DNA of 64,000 nt from Undibacterium parvum (GCF_003955735.1 NZ_CP034464.1:3286001-3350000); one strand, 5' to 3'; counted from the stretch's first letter, positions 17,292 to 26,487 are shown. Numbers and translations are program-made. Notes: a model not told the origin generated them from the letters alone.

Positions 17292-18450
17292 TCCTCTCTC
17301 TTACATCGCCCGCAATCTTTGGGTACGCCGCGTGACCACGCTATTGACCGCTGGCGGCATGGCGCTGGTGGTGTTTGTGTTTGCCACGGTGCTGATGATG
17401 AGCGAGGGCATACGTGCCACCTTAGTGGCAACCGGCCAGGTCGATAATGTACTGGTGTTGCGCAAAGGGGCCGGTGCAGAGATCAATAGCGGCATAGACC
17501 GGGGCCAGGCCGCCATCATCGAAAGCTTGCCGGGCATCGCGACCAACGGCAATGGTCTGCGCCTGCTCAGCAAAGAACCGGTGGTGCTAAATAATCTGCC
17601 CAAACGCAGCAATGGCAAACCTAGCAATGTGACGGTGCGCGGTACCTCGGCGCTGGCACTAGAATTGCGTCCACAAGTGCAGTTAAAGCATGGCCGTATG
17701 TTTCGGCCAGGCAGCTCGGAGATCATTGCCGGCCAGGCGATTGCCAGCGGTTTTCGTGGCGCGGGTTTGGGCGAGACGCTGCACTTCGCTCAACGCGATT
17801 GGCTGGTGGTCGGCATTTTTGACTCAGGCAAGACTGGCTTCGACAGCGAAATCTGGGGCGATTCGGAGCAGATGATGGCAGCGTTCAGACGCAACGCTTA
17901 CTCCACCATTGTGTTCCGTCTGGCAGATCAGTCTGCTTTTGATCGCCTCAAAAGCGCGATCGAAGCCGACCAGCGTTTGCAGATAGAAGCTAAGCCAGAG
18001 ATACAGTTTTATGCCGAGCAAAGCGAAGCTTTGGCGACCTTCATCCGCATCCTCGGGCTGAGTCTGTCGGTGATCTTTTCTATCGGTGCCGTGGTCGGCG
18101 CCATGATCACCATGTTTGCCTCCGTGGCACAAAGAGTGGGCGAGATCGGGACTTTGCGCGCCCTGGGATTTCGGCGTACTGCGGTGTTATTGGCGTTTTT
18201 ATTGGAATCTTTATTGCTGTCGCTGGTCGGTGGCGTGATCGGCTTGTTTGCCGCATCCTGGATGCAAACGGTCGATATCTCCACGACCAATTTCCAGACC
18301 TTCAGCGAGCTGGCATTTCAATTTAAGCTGACGCCGGAAATCGCCTTGAAAACTTTACTGTTCTCGCTATTCATGGGGTTCGTCGGCGGCTTCATCCCAT
18401 CCTGGCAAGCCGCCAGAATGAAGATCGTCGATTGCCTGCGCGCCAGCTGA
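17281..18450 (+). CDS. ABC transporter permease, FtsX/MacB-like, second copy
   Basis: A 389-residue protein with an N-terminal helix (TLLTAGGMALVVFVFATVLM), a periplasmic MacB_PCD-like region and C-terminal helices (LGLSLSVIFSIGAVVGAMI, AFLLESLLLSLVGGVIGLF, LFSLFMGFVGGFIPSW). It is the last gene of the exporter operon. The start codon is embedded in 11-base tandem repeats. It probably forms a heterodimer with the preceding permease. Confidence 0.92.
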   Translation: MKQIPLSYIARNLWVRRVTTLLTAGGMALVVFVFATVLMMSEGIRATLVATGQVDNVLVLRKGAGAEINSGIDRGQAAIIESLPGIATNGNGLRLLSKEPVVLNNLPKRSNGKPSNVTVRGTSALALELRPQVQLKHGRMFRPGSSEIIAGQAIASGFRGAGLGETLHFAQRDWLVVGIFDSGKTGFDSEIWGDSEQMMAAFRRNAYSTIVFRLADQSAFDRLKSAIEADQRLQIEAKPEIQFYAEQSEALATFIRILGLSLSVIFSIGAVVGAMITMFASVAQRVGEIGTLRALGFRRTAVLLAFLLESLLLSLVGGVIGLFAASWMQTVDISTTNFQTFSELAFQFKLTPEIALKTLLFSLFMGFVGGFIPSWQAARMKIVDCLRAS

Positions 18451-18503
18451 AACCAGATAGGGTTTTACCAAGGGCGGTCTAAAATAACAAATGCAAAACT
18501 TTG

Positions 18504-18573
18504 CGTCGCCTTTTTTGGCTTCCGTTTCTTGGCGAAGCAAGAAACGGGAGTAGCCGCCGGTCTACCACCGGCC
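18504..18573. repeat. Double-hairpin repeat element
   Basis: Two perfect hairpins in a row: CCGTTTCTTG (18522-18531) with CAAGAAACGG (18538-18547), and GCCGGT (18556-18561) with ACCGGC (18567-18572). The layout (CTTTTTTGG run, TTTCTTG hairpin, GCCGCCGG) resembles intergenic hairpin repeats common in proteobacterial genomes. That resemblance is from memory. Confidence 0.55.
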
Positions 18574-18610
18574 AGCAATCGCACAATAACGACAGAATTA
18601 AACCAAGCAT

Positions 18611-18687
18611 GCCGCCACCGAGCATATCCCATGCGGCTCGCAGGCCGATGTTGCTTGAAGAAGCGCATGGAATATGCGTGGTGGCAG
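18611..18687. repeat. Dispersed palindromic element, family 2, copy 1
   Basis: Left arm GCCGCCACCGAGCATATCCC continuing ATGCGGCTC. The right arm (18661-18687) is its near reverse complement, with AAGCGCATGGAATATGCGTG. About 77 bases, able to fold into one long hairpin. It lies upstream of the AT-rich orphan gene, and copy 2 lies downstream of it. Confidence 0.85.
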
Positions 18688-18867
18688 GGGCCGTGTTTAG
18701 ATACTCGACGGTACAGAGACATGTGTGCGATTATGCTTAGCTAATCACACAGTGCTACGATTTTGCGTTAGAACGCTAACGGCATTTAGAACTGGTGTGC
18801 TTGTGAGCAGTATGAACGCGAAGAATTAAAATTAAACAAAGGCAAATAATTTTTCCCAAGGAAATAA

Positions 18868-19608
18868 ATGATTAAAAAATCGACATCTCATACGTTTGCC
18901 AATATAGGAATTGGATTTTCTATAATGGGAATATTTTCCATATACTTAATCGACAATAAATACTGCACCAATTTCAAATTAATATTGCCAGCGTTTACTA
19001 CATTTCTAGGTGCGGTTTTAGCATTTAGATTAAATTCACTGAAAGACGATAAAGAGGAATTGAAAAAGAAGAAATCAGCATTGAATTTAGCTCTATTCGT
19101 CTTGGCAAGGCAACATAATGCGTTACAAAATATATTGAAAGAAATTGAGCCATTCAGAGATAAACCAAACAGAGCATTTAGTCTCCCGGCAATTAAACCA
19201 CCTGAATATAACGATTTAGTACAAAATTTTGGTGATTTATCTTTTCTCCTTGATCTTGATACCAATGAGATTGAAATTCTAATGAAGCTAACTATTGTTC
19301 AAGAAGGTTTTGACGTTACTAAGATAGCATTGAGCTCACGAAATGAAATGTATATTGAAGAGCTCCAAAAAATTATCAGTGAAAAGAAATTGAACGGAAA
19401 AAATTTCACGAAGGAAGAGTTAGTTGAAATTTTTGGAGAAAAACTTTTTCATGGAGCTATTCAAGGCGTAGATCAAATATATAAACATGTTGATTTTTCA
19501 GCGAAAGAAGTACCAGCTGCTTTTTCAAATTTACGTTGTACTGCAAAAAAATTATTTCCAAAGGAAAAATTCATTCAAGTCGAATCTTTACCCGAAACTA
19601 CAAAATAA
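18868..19608 (+). CDS. AT-rich orphan membrane protein, unknown function
   Basis: A 246-residue protein starting at ATG 18868 after AAGGA. Two membrane helices lie at about residues 10-28 (FANIGIGFSIMGIFSIYLI) and 37-54 (LILPAFTTFLGAVLAFRL), then a Lys/Glu-rich coiled segment (KDDKEELKKKKSA) and a cytoplasmic helical domain. No family is recognised. Base composition is strikingly different from neighbours: the line 19021-19080 has 18 G/C of 60. Codon use follows the same AT bias. With palindromic repeats on both sides, it looks horizontally acquired. Confidence 0.8.
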   Translation: MIKKSTSHTFANIGIGFSIMGIFSIYLIDNKYCTNFKLILPAFTTFLGAVLAFRLNSLKDDKEELKKKKSALNLALFVLARQHNALQNILKEIEPFRDKPNRAFSLPAIKPPEYNDLVQNFGDLSFLLDLDTNEIEILMKLTIVQEGFDVTKIALSSRNEMYIEELQKIISEKKLNGKNFTKEELVEIFGEKLFHGAIQGVDQIYKHVDFSAKEVPAAFSNLRCTAKKLFPKEKFIQVESLPETTK

Positions 19609-19680
19609 GGCTATACAGCGTAAATTTTTGCAGGGCGTAATGGGCTTTATCCATTGCTCCACATGAAATCTTACAAGTCA

Positions 19681-19761
19681 CCCTGCCACTGCGCATATTC
19701 CATGCGGCTTACCAAGGCATGTGGCTGGAAACCCGCGTGGGATATGCGTGAGCGGGCAGGG
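19681..19761. repeat. Dispersed palindromic element, family 2, copy 2
   Basis: Left arm CCCTGCCACTGCGCATATTC continuing CATGCGGCTT (19681-19710). Right arm 19731-19761 reads GCGTGGGATATGCGTGAGCG then GGCAGGG. Near-perfect long hairpin, 72 bases after the orphan gene stop. It may act as its terminator. Confidence 0.87.
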
Positions 19762-19816
19762 CACTGTAAAAAATGGCCACCAGGCTCTAGGTGAGCGTGA
19801 TGGCCAATTAGGCTAC

Positions 19817-20659
19817 TTACTTCTTAACGCCTAACTCTATCAAACGTTCATTCAGATAACTGCCTGCGGTGTGGCGTTCTGATAGTACTACGTCGGGGCG
19901 GGGGTGTAGGAATAACGGTAGAGAGATGCGCGATTGCTTGGCGGCTTCGCCAGTTGGATTGAGTACCCGGTGTATGGTAGACGGGTAATAGCCTTGCGAT
20001 GCTTCGTCCAGCATGTCGCCGATATTCACGATCAGCATGCCGAAATCACAGGGTACATCATGCCATTCTTCATCTTTGCCCAGTACCTGCAAACCGGCTT
20101 GGGTGGCGGCTGGCAATAGGGTCAGCAGGTTAATGTCACCGTGGGCGGCGGCACGCACTGCATCAGGCTCTTCGTCGCCGCGTAAAGGCGGATAGTGCAA
20201 GACCCTGAGCAAGGTCAGATCGCTGCCGGTGATCATGTCGGACAACGGCATAGAATATCTGGACTTGATGTCAGTCGGCGTATATTGCTCTACCCATTGC
20301 AGCAGCTCGGCGGCCAGCGTAGCACCTTGGGCATAGTAGTCCAGCGCCGCTTTTGATACTTCGGCAGGGAAGCGGCCGGTTGGGTAGATATGGTAAAACT
20401 CTTTCAGGTCGCGCTTGGTATAGCCTTTGGCGGTCTCTGAAATTTTAGGAGAAAAATAGCCATCCATTTTTACCGGGTCGAACTGGTACTGATTCTTTGC
20501 ATCGGTCTGGTAGAACTCGTACCATTCCTTGTAGATAGTTTCAAGTAAAGTTTGCGACAGCGGATGATGGGTCAAGACGCCGAAGCCGGTGTTGTGCAGG
20601 CTTTCGGTGAATTTTTGTGCCGCATCCGGGCTGCGGTAATCGACTGGTTGGATGAACAT
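19817..20659 (-). CDS. Isopenicillin N synthase-family 2OG-Fe(II) oxygenase
   Basis: A 280-residue non-haem iron oxygenase. The iron triad is visible as H173-x-D175 (AAHGDINLL) and H230 (STIHRVLNP). The 2-oxoglutarate-binding R-x-S is R244/S246 (SRISLPLF). An N-terminal DIOX_N-like region starts HNTGFGVLTHHPL. It is the last gene of the nucleoside uptake operon, 25 bases after the nucleoside hydrolase, so a purine- or pyrimidine-related substrate is plausible, but that is inference. IPNS-family members have very diverse substrates. Confidence 0.88.
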   Translation of the reverse strand: MFIQPVDYRSPDAAQKFTESLHNTGFGVLTHHPLSQTLLETIYKEWYEFYQTDAKNQYQFDPVKMDGYFSPKISETAKGYTKRDLKEFYHIYPTGRFPAEVSKAALDYYAQGATLAAELLQWVEQYTPTDIKSRYSMPLSDMITGSDLTLLRVLHYPPLRGDEEPDAVRAAAHGDINLLTLLPAATQAGLQVLGKDEEWHDVPCDFGMLIVNIGDMLDEASQGYYPSTIHRVLNPTGEAAKQSRISLPLFLHPRPDVVLSERHTAGSYLNERLIELGVKK

Positions 20660-20684
20660 ATTTTTCCCTTTTTGGCTTATTTGC

Positions 20685-21686
20685 TTATTTGCTTAATGGC
20701 GCTAACAACCAGTCACTGGCCAGAACCTCGGCTATCAGTTTTTCACAAGCGGCGGCATCGACTTCCATGCAGACGCGGGTCTCTGGCTTGTCCGCTTCCC
20801 AGCCAGCTTGCGGGTAAGGGATCGCCAGTTTTGCCATCATGGTCTGACCATTGGCTATCCCTTCGGTAGCGACGCGCACGCGGCCGCTCTGGGTCTTGAA
20901 CAGTTCCGGTGCGACCAGCCAGACAAACGCCAGCACGTCGTGGCCATAACAACCATGTCCCATGTCGGGACGGATAGAGCTGTAGAAATCGCTGTAGAAC
21001 ATGACCGCGTGATGCAGCGTGTCCATGGCGACGTGTTTGTGATGCTGGGCCAGACGCTCAAAGAATTTCGACAGCAAGACCACGCGGTGCGTGACGTCGA
21101 GACCGACCATGGTCAGATCCCAGCCTGCGGTAAATACCAGATCGGCGGCATCCGGATCGTTCCAGACATTCGCTTCCGCTACGGGCGAGACATTGCCCGG
21201 CTCATCGACGGCACCGGCCATCAGAACCACTTGTTTGAGGAGCTTAGGCAATTGAGGTTCCAGCTTCAAGGCCAGACCCAGGTTGCCCAGCGGGCCGACA
21301 GCGACCAGGGTGATTTCACCGGGATGCTGACGCGCCATCTTGACGATGAATTCGGCAGCACTGAGTGGCTCAGCTTGCCCGCCGGCTTCGATGCGGCTAG
21401 GCAAATTGCCCAGACCATCGGCACCGTGAATAAAATCTGGCGGCGTGCCAGGCGCTTTGGCGAACGGTACGTTTACGCCTTGCGCTACCGGAATAGCACG
21501 GCCGGCGATGCGGGTCAGATACAGGGCGTTGGTAGTGGCTTGTTCTACGGTGACGTTACCGAAGGTGGTGGTGATACCGATCACGTCGATGTCAGTATGC
21601 GCAAGGGCGAAGTACAGTGCCATGGCATCATCGACACCCGGGTCGGTATCAAAAATAACTTTATGTTTAGCGCTAGAAGTACTCAT
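20685..21686 (-). CDS. Nucleoside hydrolase (IU-NH family)
   Basis: A 333-residue enzyme that cleaves N-glycosidic bonds of nucleosides to free base and ribose. The Ca2+-binding Asp cluster is FDTDPGVDDAMAL (D13, D15, D19, D20). Further motifs are VAVGPLGNLGLAL, VLMAGAVDEPGNVSPVAEANVW-type (about residues 152-175) and the catalytic-region His of HGCYGHDVLAF. A good ribosome-binding site (GGAG) precedes the start. It fits the operon: nucleosides imported by the BMP-type ABC transporter are hydrolysed here, and ribose is phosphorylated by the ribokinase. Confidence 0.94.
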   Translation of the reverse strand: MSTSSAKHKVIFDTDPGVDDAMALYFALAHTDIDVIGITTTFGNVTVEQATTNALYLTRIAGRAIPVAQGVNVPFAKAPGTPPDFIHGADGLGNLPSRIEAGGQAEPLSAAEFIVKMARQHPGEITLVAVGPLGNLGLALKLEPQLPKLLKQVVLMAGAVDEPGNVSPVAEANVWNDPDAADLVFTAGWDLTMVGLDVTHRVVLLSKFFERLAQHHKHVAMDTLHHAVMFYSDFYSSIRPDMGHGCYGHDVLAFVWLVAPELFKTQSGRVRVATEGIANGQTMMAKLAIPYPQAGWEADKPETRVCMEVDAAACEKLIAEVLASDWLLAPLSK

Positions 21687-21805
21687 TTTTTTCTCCTGGA
21701 CTGCGAAGCTTTGCCGTAAAGGTCGAACCCAAGCTTCGCTGCAGATTGCTAGAGACCTGGTTCAAGCAGGCCGTATTAAATTAGGGCTTAAGATTAGGAA
21801 TTAAG

Positions 21806-22774
21806 TTAACGTGACTTCACAAACGGTAGGCCTATGGCTTTAGGTGCGACCGATTTGGCCATCAAGCCTGCCAGTACGATGACGGTAATCACATACGGAA
21901 TCATCTGTATCAGTGAGCCGGGTATTTTTCCTACGCCTGGGAAAGTCACGCCTTCTATCTGTACCTGTAGCGCAGCAAAAAAACCAAACATCAGGCAACC
22001 GAGTGCCGTATGTAAAGGACGCCAGTTACCAAACACCAAGGCCGTCAATGCCAGGTAGCCGTTACCGGCCGACATGTCGCGCAGGAAAAAACCGCTCTGC
22101 ACCAGCGACAGGTAAGCGCCGGAGAAAGAACACAGCACACCGGCGCATAACATCGCCATGAAACGGGTGGCTTCTACGCTGACGCCAGCGGCATCGGCAG
22201 CATGCGGATTTTCACCGACTGCGCGTAGACGCAAGCCAAAGCTGCTGTGATAGATAATCCAGTGAACGACAGGGATCAGCGCGAAGGCCAGATATACCAG
22301 CGCACTGTGGCCACCTAAAAATTGGGTGTAGAACCATCCCAGGAAAGGGATATCGGCCACCAGTGCAGAACCTGGCAAGACGATGTCAAACAGGCGCGCC
22401 TGACCCAGGTCTGGGGTACGGCCGCCCTGCGCAAAGAAAAACTGCGCCAGCACAAAGGTGAGGCCGCTGATGGCAATGTTCAGCGCGATTCCCGCTACCA
22501 GTTGATTGCCTTTTTGTGTGATGCTGACGAAACCTTGCAACATCGCTACGGCAACCGAAATGCCTACACCAGCTAATACGCCCAGCCAGGGATTCTGGGT
22601 GGCATAAGCCACAGCGGCAGAGACAAAGGCGGCAGCGAGCATCTTGCCTTCTAGCGCCAGATCGACGATACCGCTGCGCTCGGCAAACAGCCCGGCCAAA
22701 GCGGCAAACATCAGCACTGGCGCATTGCGTATGGTAGCGACCAGGATGCTGGCGAGGTGGAAGTCTTCAAACAT
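21806..22774 (-). CDS. Nucleoside ABC transporter permease 2 (YufQ/NupQ-like)
   Basis: A 322-residue inner-membrane permease of the BPD_transp_2 (LivM/RbsC-like) family, with 8-10 hydrophobic helices. Typical motifs are AALAGLFAERSGIVDLALEG near the N-terminus, FGLRLRAVGENPHAADAAGV in the EAA-like cytoplasmic loop, and GAYLSLVQSGFF. It overlaps the upstream permease gene by 8 bases, so the two are translationally coupled and form the transmembrane heterodimer. Confidence 0.93.
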   Translation of the reverse strand: MFEDFHLASILVATIRNAPVLMFAALAGLFAERSGIVDLALEGKMLAAAFVSAAVAYATQNPWLGVLAGVGISVAVAMLQGFVSITQKGNQLVAGIALNIAISGLTFVLAQFFFAQGGRTPDLGQARLFDIVLPGSALVADIPFLGWFYTQFLGGHSALVYLAFALIPVVHWIIYHSSFGLRLRAVGENPHAADAAGVSVEATRFMAMLCAGVLCSFSGAYLSLVQSGFFLRDMSAGNGYLALTALVFGNWRPLHTALGCLMFGFFAALQVQIEGVTFPGVGKIPGSLIQMIPYVITVIVLAGLMAKSVAPKAIGLPFVKSR

Positions 22775-23873
22775 CGCTCTTCCTTGTTGTGAATGTAGAT
22801 TTTGCTTTAAAGCACGCGCTCAGTGCTGGTGCGTACAGATTTTCCATGGAGCCGCAAAATAGAATGATCAGGCCTTGGATGAAGATAAAGGTCTCAGGCG
22901 GGATATTCGGTTTTTCTAGTGACAGATCAAATCCGCCTTGGATTAGGGCGCCAAACAAGATAGAAGAGAGCAAGATGCCGATAGGATGCTGGCGTCCCAT
23001 CAGGGCAATCGCAATGCCGATGAAGCCGGCACCGGCCGGGAAATTCAGGTTCAGGTAATGGGTAGAACCCATCAGCGAATTGACCGCACCGAGTCCGGCC
23101 AAGGCACCGGAAATCAACATCGCCACCACGATGGTCTTGGTGATAGAGATGCCCGCGTAATGTGCTGCATGCTGGTTCAGGCCGGTAGCGCGCAATTGAT
23201 AACCCCAGGCCGAGCGCCATACCGCGATACCGTAAATCACCAGCGCCAGTAAGGCCAGCACGAAGCTGATGTTGAGTGGCGTCTCGCCTAAAATCGGGAA
23301 CACTGCGTTGAGTTTCGGCAGCCAGCTACTGTCGGCGAAGATGCGGCTGGCGGTGTTTTGCTGGCCGGCCGGTATCAGATAGGCGACGATGATGAAATTC
23401 ATCAGGCTGGCGGCGATGAAGTTAAACATGATGGTGGTGACCACCACGTGGCTACCGCGCTTTGCTTGTAGATAGCCAGGCAGATAAGCCCAGGCGGCAC
23501 CGAAGACGGCACTGGCGACCAATGCCAGCGGGATTAAGATCCAGGACGGTAGGCTGGCGTCCAGCGCTAACACCACCAGAGTAATGCCTAGTCCGCCCAG
23601 GTACATTTGGCCTTCGCTACCGATATTGAATAAGCCGGCCTGCATCGCTACCGAGACCGACAAACCTGTGAAGATAAAGGTAGAGGCATAAAACAAGGTA
23701 TATCCCAGACCTTCGGGATTGAGGACGGCGGCATTGATCAGTATGCTTAGCGATTCGAGTGGATTTTCGCCGAGTAAATAGATCACCAGTGCCGCCACCA
23801 ACAAGGCAGACAGCAAATTGAGTAAAGGCAGTAGCAGCGCCGTGGCCCAGCGTGGCAGATCGGAATTATTCAT
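22767..23873 (-). CDS. Nucleoside ABC transporter permease 1 (YufP/NupP-like)
   Basis: A 368-residue BPD_transp_2-family permease with many membrane helices, the motif FNIGSEGQMYLGGLG and the cytoplasmic coupling loop RATGLNQHAAHYAGI. It lies 9 bases after the ATPase stop and overlaps permease 2. Together with the ATPase and BMP-type binding protein it forms a nucleoside importer. Confidence 0.93.
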   Translation of the reverse strand: MNNSDLPRWATALLLPLLNLLSALLVAALVIYLLGENPLESLSILINAAVLNPEGLGYTLFYASTFIFTGLSVSVAMQAGLFNIGSEGQMYLGGLGITLVVLALDASLPSWILIPLALVASAVFGAAWAYLPGYLQAKRGSHVVVTTIMFNFIAASLMNFIIVAYLIPAGQQNTASRIFADSSWLPKLNAVFPILGETPLNISFVLALLALVIYGIAVWRSAWGYQLRATGLNQHAAHYAGISITKTIVVAMLISGALAGLGAVNSLMGSTHYLNLNFPAGAGFIGIAIALMGRQHPIGILLSSILFGALIQGGFDLSLEKPNIPPETFIFIQGLIILFCGSMENLYAPALSACFKAKSTFTTRKSDV

Positions 23874-23882
23874 ACGCGTTTC

Positions 23883-25412
23883 TCATGATTTATGTAAGCC
23901 GCCCATGAGCAGGCCGATACGGGTGGCATCAAATTCTTCCGCCTTTAACTCGCCGGTAATACACCCGCCCGAGATCACCAGGATACGGTCGGCCAGCGCA
24001 CGTACTTCTTCCAGTTCTACCGACACCAATAAAATCGCCACACCGGCATCGCGCATCGCCAGCAACTGGGCGTGGATGGTTTCTATGGTGCCGATATCCA
24101 CGCCGCGGGTAGGTTGGCCGACCAGCATGAGCTTGGGCTGAGCAGCGATTTCGCGGGCGATCACGACTTTTTGCTGGTTGCCGCCCGATAGCAGACCGAT
24201 ACGCAAATCGGGATCGGCAGGGCGCACATCGAATTGCGTTAGCAGCGCGCGGCAGTTTTTTAAGATGGATGAAAAATCGAGCAGGCCAAAACGTTTTTTG
24301 ACTTGATTTTGGTAGCCGAGAAAGCTGTTCATCATCACCGAGAAATTTTTGATGACGCCATCGCGCAAGCGGTCTTCCGGCACATGGGCTATCCCTAGTG
24401 CGCGGAACTCGGCAGGCAGGCCATCGGCATCTTTACGATGCGCCACGGGCAGCTCTTTTCCTAAAAAGTGCATACTTCCAGCGGAGGCTAAGCGCATGCC
24501 GCTAATGATTTCGAGTAACTCACTCTGGCCATTGCCAGAGACGCCTGCAATCGCGACGATTTCGCCAGCGCGTATGCTGAAATTAATATCTTTCAACAAG
24601 CTGAGCTGTTGTTGATTGCGCAGTTGCAAATCGCGTACTTCGAGTACGGTAGCGCCCGGCGCATAAGGCGCACGCGGCAAATGGGTCTCGATAGGGCGAC
24701 CTACCATCAGCGTTGCCAGCTCTTCTTTGCTGGTGTTGGCGGTGTGCAGAGAGCCAACCACGGCGCCGGCGCGCATCACCGTCACTTCATCGGTGATGTC
24801 GAGAATTTCTTGTAATTTGTGGCTGATCAGCAGGATGGTTTTACCCTGCGCCTTAAACAAGCGCAAGACATCAAATAAGGATGCGGTTTCTTGCACCGTC
24901 AGTACCGCTGTCGGCTCATCTAAAATCAGGATATTGGCGCTGCGATAAATTTGCTTGAGAATCTCGACGCGCTGTTGCACGCCTACCGATAAATCCTCTA
25001 TCCGCGCTAGTGGATCGACGTCCAATGCGTAGCGCTGAGAAATTTCGCGCAGCTTTGCCTCAACCAGGCTACGCTTGGGAGCCAGCCGAAATCCGCCTTC
25101 GCTACCGAGCATGACATTGTCGAGCACCGTCATGTTCTCGACCAGCATGAAGTGCTGATGCACCATGCCTATGCCTAGCTGTATCGCTTGCTGGCTGTTG
25201 CGTATTTTTTGTGCCTGACCATGGATCAGCAGTTGCCCCTCGTCGGCATGGTAGTAGCCATACAGTATGCTCATCAGTGTCGACTTGCCAGCGCCGTTCT
25301 CACCGATGACACCATGGATGGAACCGGGCGCGACGGCGAAACTGACGTCGCGATTGGCTTGCACCGCGCCAAAACGTTTTGAAATGTGTTGAAATTCTAC
25401 GGCTGCGTGCAT
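23883..25412 (-). CDS. Nucleoside ABC transporter ATPase, two-domain (YufO/NupO-like)
   Basis: A 509-residue protein with two fused nucleotide-binding domains. Domain 1 has Walker A GENGAGKST, signature LSVGVQQRVEILK and Walker B LILDEPTAVL. Domain 2 has a degenerate Walker A (GVSGNGQSE) but a good signature LSGGNQQKVVIAREI, as in ribose/nucleoside transporters of the RbsA type. Powers uptake through the two permeases encoded downstream. Confidence 0.95.
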   Translation of the reverse strand: MHAAVEFQHISKRFGAVQANRDVSFAVAPGSIHGVIGENGAGKSTLMSILYGYYHADEGQLLIHGQAQKIRNSQQAIQLGIGMVHQHFMLVENMTVLDNVMLGSEGGFRLAPKRSLVEAKLREISQRYALDVDPLARIEDLSVGVQQRVEILKQIYRSANILILDEPTAVLTVQETASLFDVLRLFKAQGKTILLISHKLQEILDITDEVTVMRAGAVVGSLHTANTSKEELATLMVGRPIETHLPRAPYAPGATVLEVRDLQLRNQQQLSLLKDINFSIRAGEIVAIAGVSGNGQSELLEIISGMRLASAGSMHFLGKELPVAHRKDADGLPAEFRALGIAHVPEDRLRDGVIKNFSVMMNSFLGYQNQVKKRFGLLDFSSILKNCRALLTQFDVRPADPDLRIGLLSGGNQQKVVIAREIAAQPKLMLVGQPTRGVDIGTIETIHAQLLAMRDAGVAILLVSVELEEVRALADRILVISGGCITGELKAEEFDATRIGLLMGGLHKS

Positions 25413-25491
25413 ACGAGGTTCTAAAGAGAAAAGCTGACTGTGATGCGGGCGATGTTGTAGGCGGCCATGCGGACTAAAATGCAGGCTGCGA

Positions 25492-26487
25492 TTAGACCGG
25501 ACACTTGTTCGCTTCGCGCGAATCGATGACTTTTACTTTGCCGCTCAAAATGTCTTGTTTGGCGGCGTTCACCCGCTTTTCTATCTCAGGTGTGATCAGG
25601 CTGCGATTATCTTTATCGAGCGCCCAATCGACTCCGGATTCCTTCAGGCCTTTGTTTGAAATGCCACCTTTAAATGTGCCATTTTTCACTTGCATGAAAC
25701 TGTCGTAAATAGCCTGATCCACCCGTTTGACCATAGAAGTAAGCATGGTGCCAGGGTGTAGTGCATTCTGATTAGAATCGACGCCGATTGCCAGCTTGCC
25801 TTTTTCCTTGGCCATTTGCAGGCTGCCCATGCCGCTGCCACCAGCGGCCGCGAATAGGACATCGACGCCGCGTTCAAATTGGGCACGCGCCAGTTCTGCG
25901 CCTTTGGCTGGATCGTTCCAGGAGGAGGAGGTGCTGCCGACGATATTTTGGGTAATCTCTATTTTCGGGTCTACCGATTTTGCACCTTGCGCATAGCCGC
26001 AGACAAAGGCGCGTATCAGCGGAATGTCCATGCCGCCGATGAAGCCCAGTTTTTTGGTTTTAGTTGCCATGGCTGCCGCTACCCCGACCAGGTAAGAGCC
26101 TTCTTGCTCCTTAAATAAAACCGAGCTGACGTTGTCGCCGCTGGCGACGCCATCAATCAAGACAAATTTTGTTTTCGGGAATTCTTTGGCAATGTTTTGC
26201 ACGGCCTGGCTTTGGGCGAAACCAATTGCTGCGATCAGGTCTACATTTTTACGGGCCAGATTGCGCAGCACCTGTTCGGTCTGGGTGTCGCTGGCGACCT
26301 GTACTTCCATATAGCCGATTTTGGTTTCTTTCTTGAAGCGCTCAGCGCCTTCCGAGGCCGACTGATTGAAGGATTTATCAAACTTGCCGCCCGCATCATA
26401 AATCACCGCCAACTTAGGATCGGCAGCATGTACGCTGGCCGCAGTGAACACGCTTGCCAGTGCCAGACAGAGACTATGGAGTTTCAT
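25492..26487 (-). CDS. BMP-family nucleoside-binding periplasmic protein
   Basis: A 331-residue substrate-binding protein of the basic membrane protein (BmpA/PnrA) family, known for purine nucleoside binding. The signal peptide (LHSLCLALASVFTAASVHA) ends before ADPKLAVIYD. No lipobox cysteine is present, so it is soluble in the periplasm, unlike the usual lipoprotein members. Family motifs are DAGGKFDKSFNQSASEGAE, GFIGGMDIPLIRAFVCGYAQ and AAAGGSGMGSLQMAKE. It sits between ribokinase and ATPase genes in the same operon. Confidence 0.94.
   Translation of the reverse strand: MKLHSLCLALASVFTAASVHAADPKLAVIYDAGGKFDKSFNQSASEGAERFKKETKIGYMEVQVASDTQTEQVLRNLARKNVDLIAAIGFAQSQAVQNIAKEFPKTKFVLIDGVASGDNVSSVLFKEQEGSYLVGVAAAMATKTKKLGFIGGMDIPLIRAFVCGYAQGAKSVDPKIEITQNIVGSTSSSWNDPAKGAELARAQFERGVDVLFAAAGGSGMGSLQMAKEKGKLAIGVDSNQNALHPGTMLTSMVKRVDQAIYDSFMQVKNGTFKGGISNKGLKESGVDWALDKDNRSLITPEIEKRVNAAKQDILSGKVKVIDSREANKCPV

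Larger units (their letters stand above)
18451..18867. other. Repeat-rich gene-free stretch before the AT-rich orphan
   Basis: 417 bases with no supported gene. Two adjacent repeat structures occupy 18504-18687: a hairpin cluster and family-2 copy 1, annotated separately. The remaining ~180 bases (18688-18867) are increasingly AT-rich and presumably hold the orphan promoter. A ribosome-binding site AAGGA is at 18858-18862. Confidence 0.5.

Noticed and set aside
18465..18722. Short reading frames across the repeat-rich gap 18451-18867
   Set aside because: They run through hairpin repeats and have no start signal; composition is explained by the repeats.
20808..21719. 303-residue plus-strand frame opposite the nucleoside hydrolase
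   Set aside because: It is antisense to a clear nucleoside hydrolase with catalytic motifs, and has no family features of its own.
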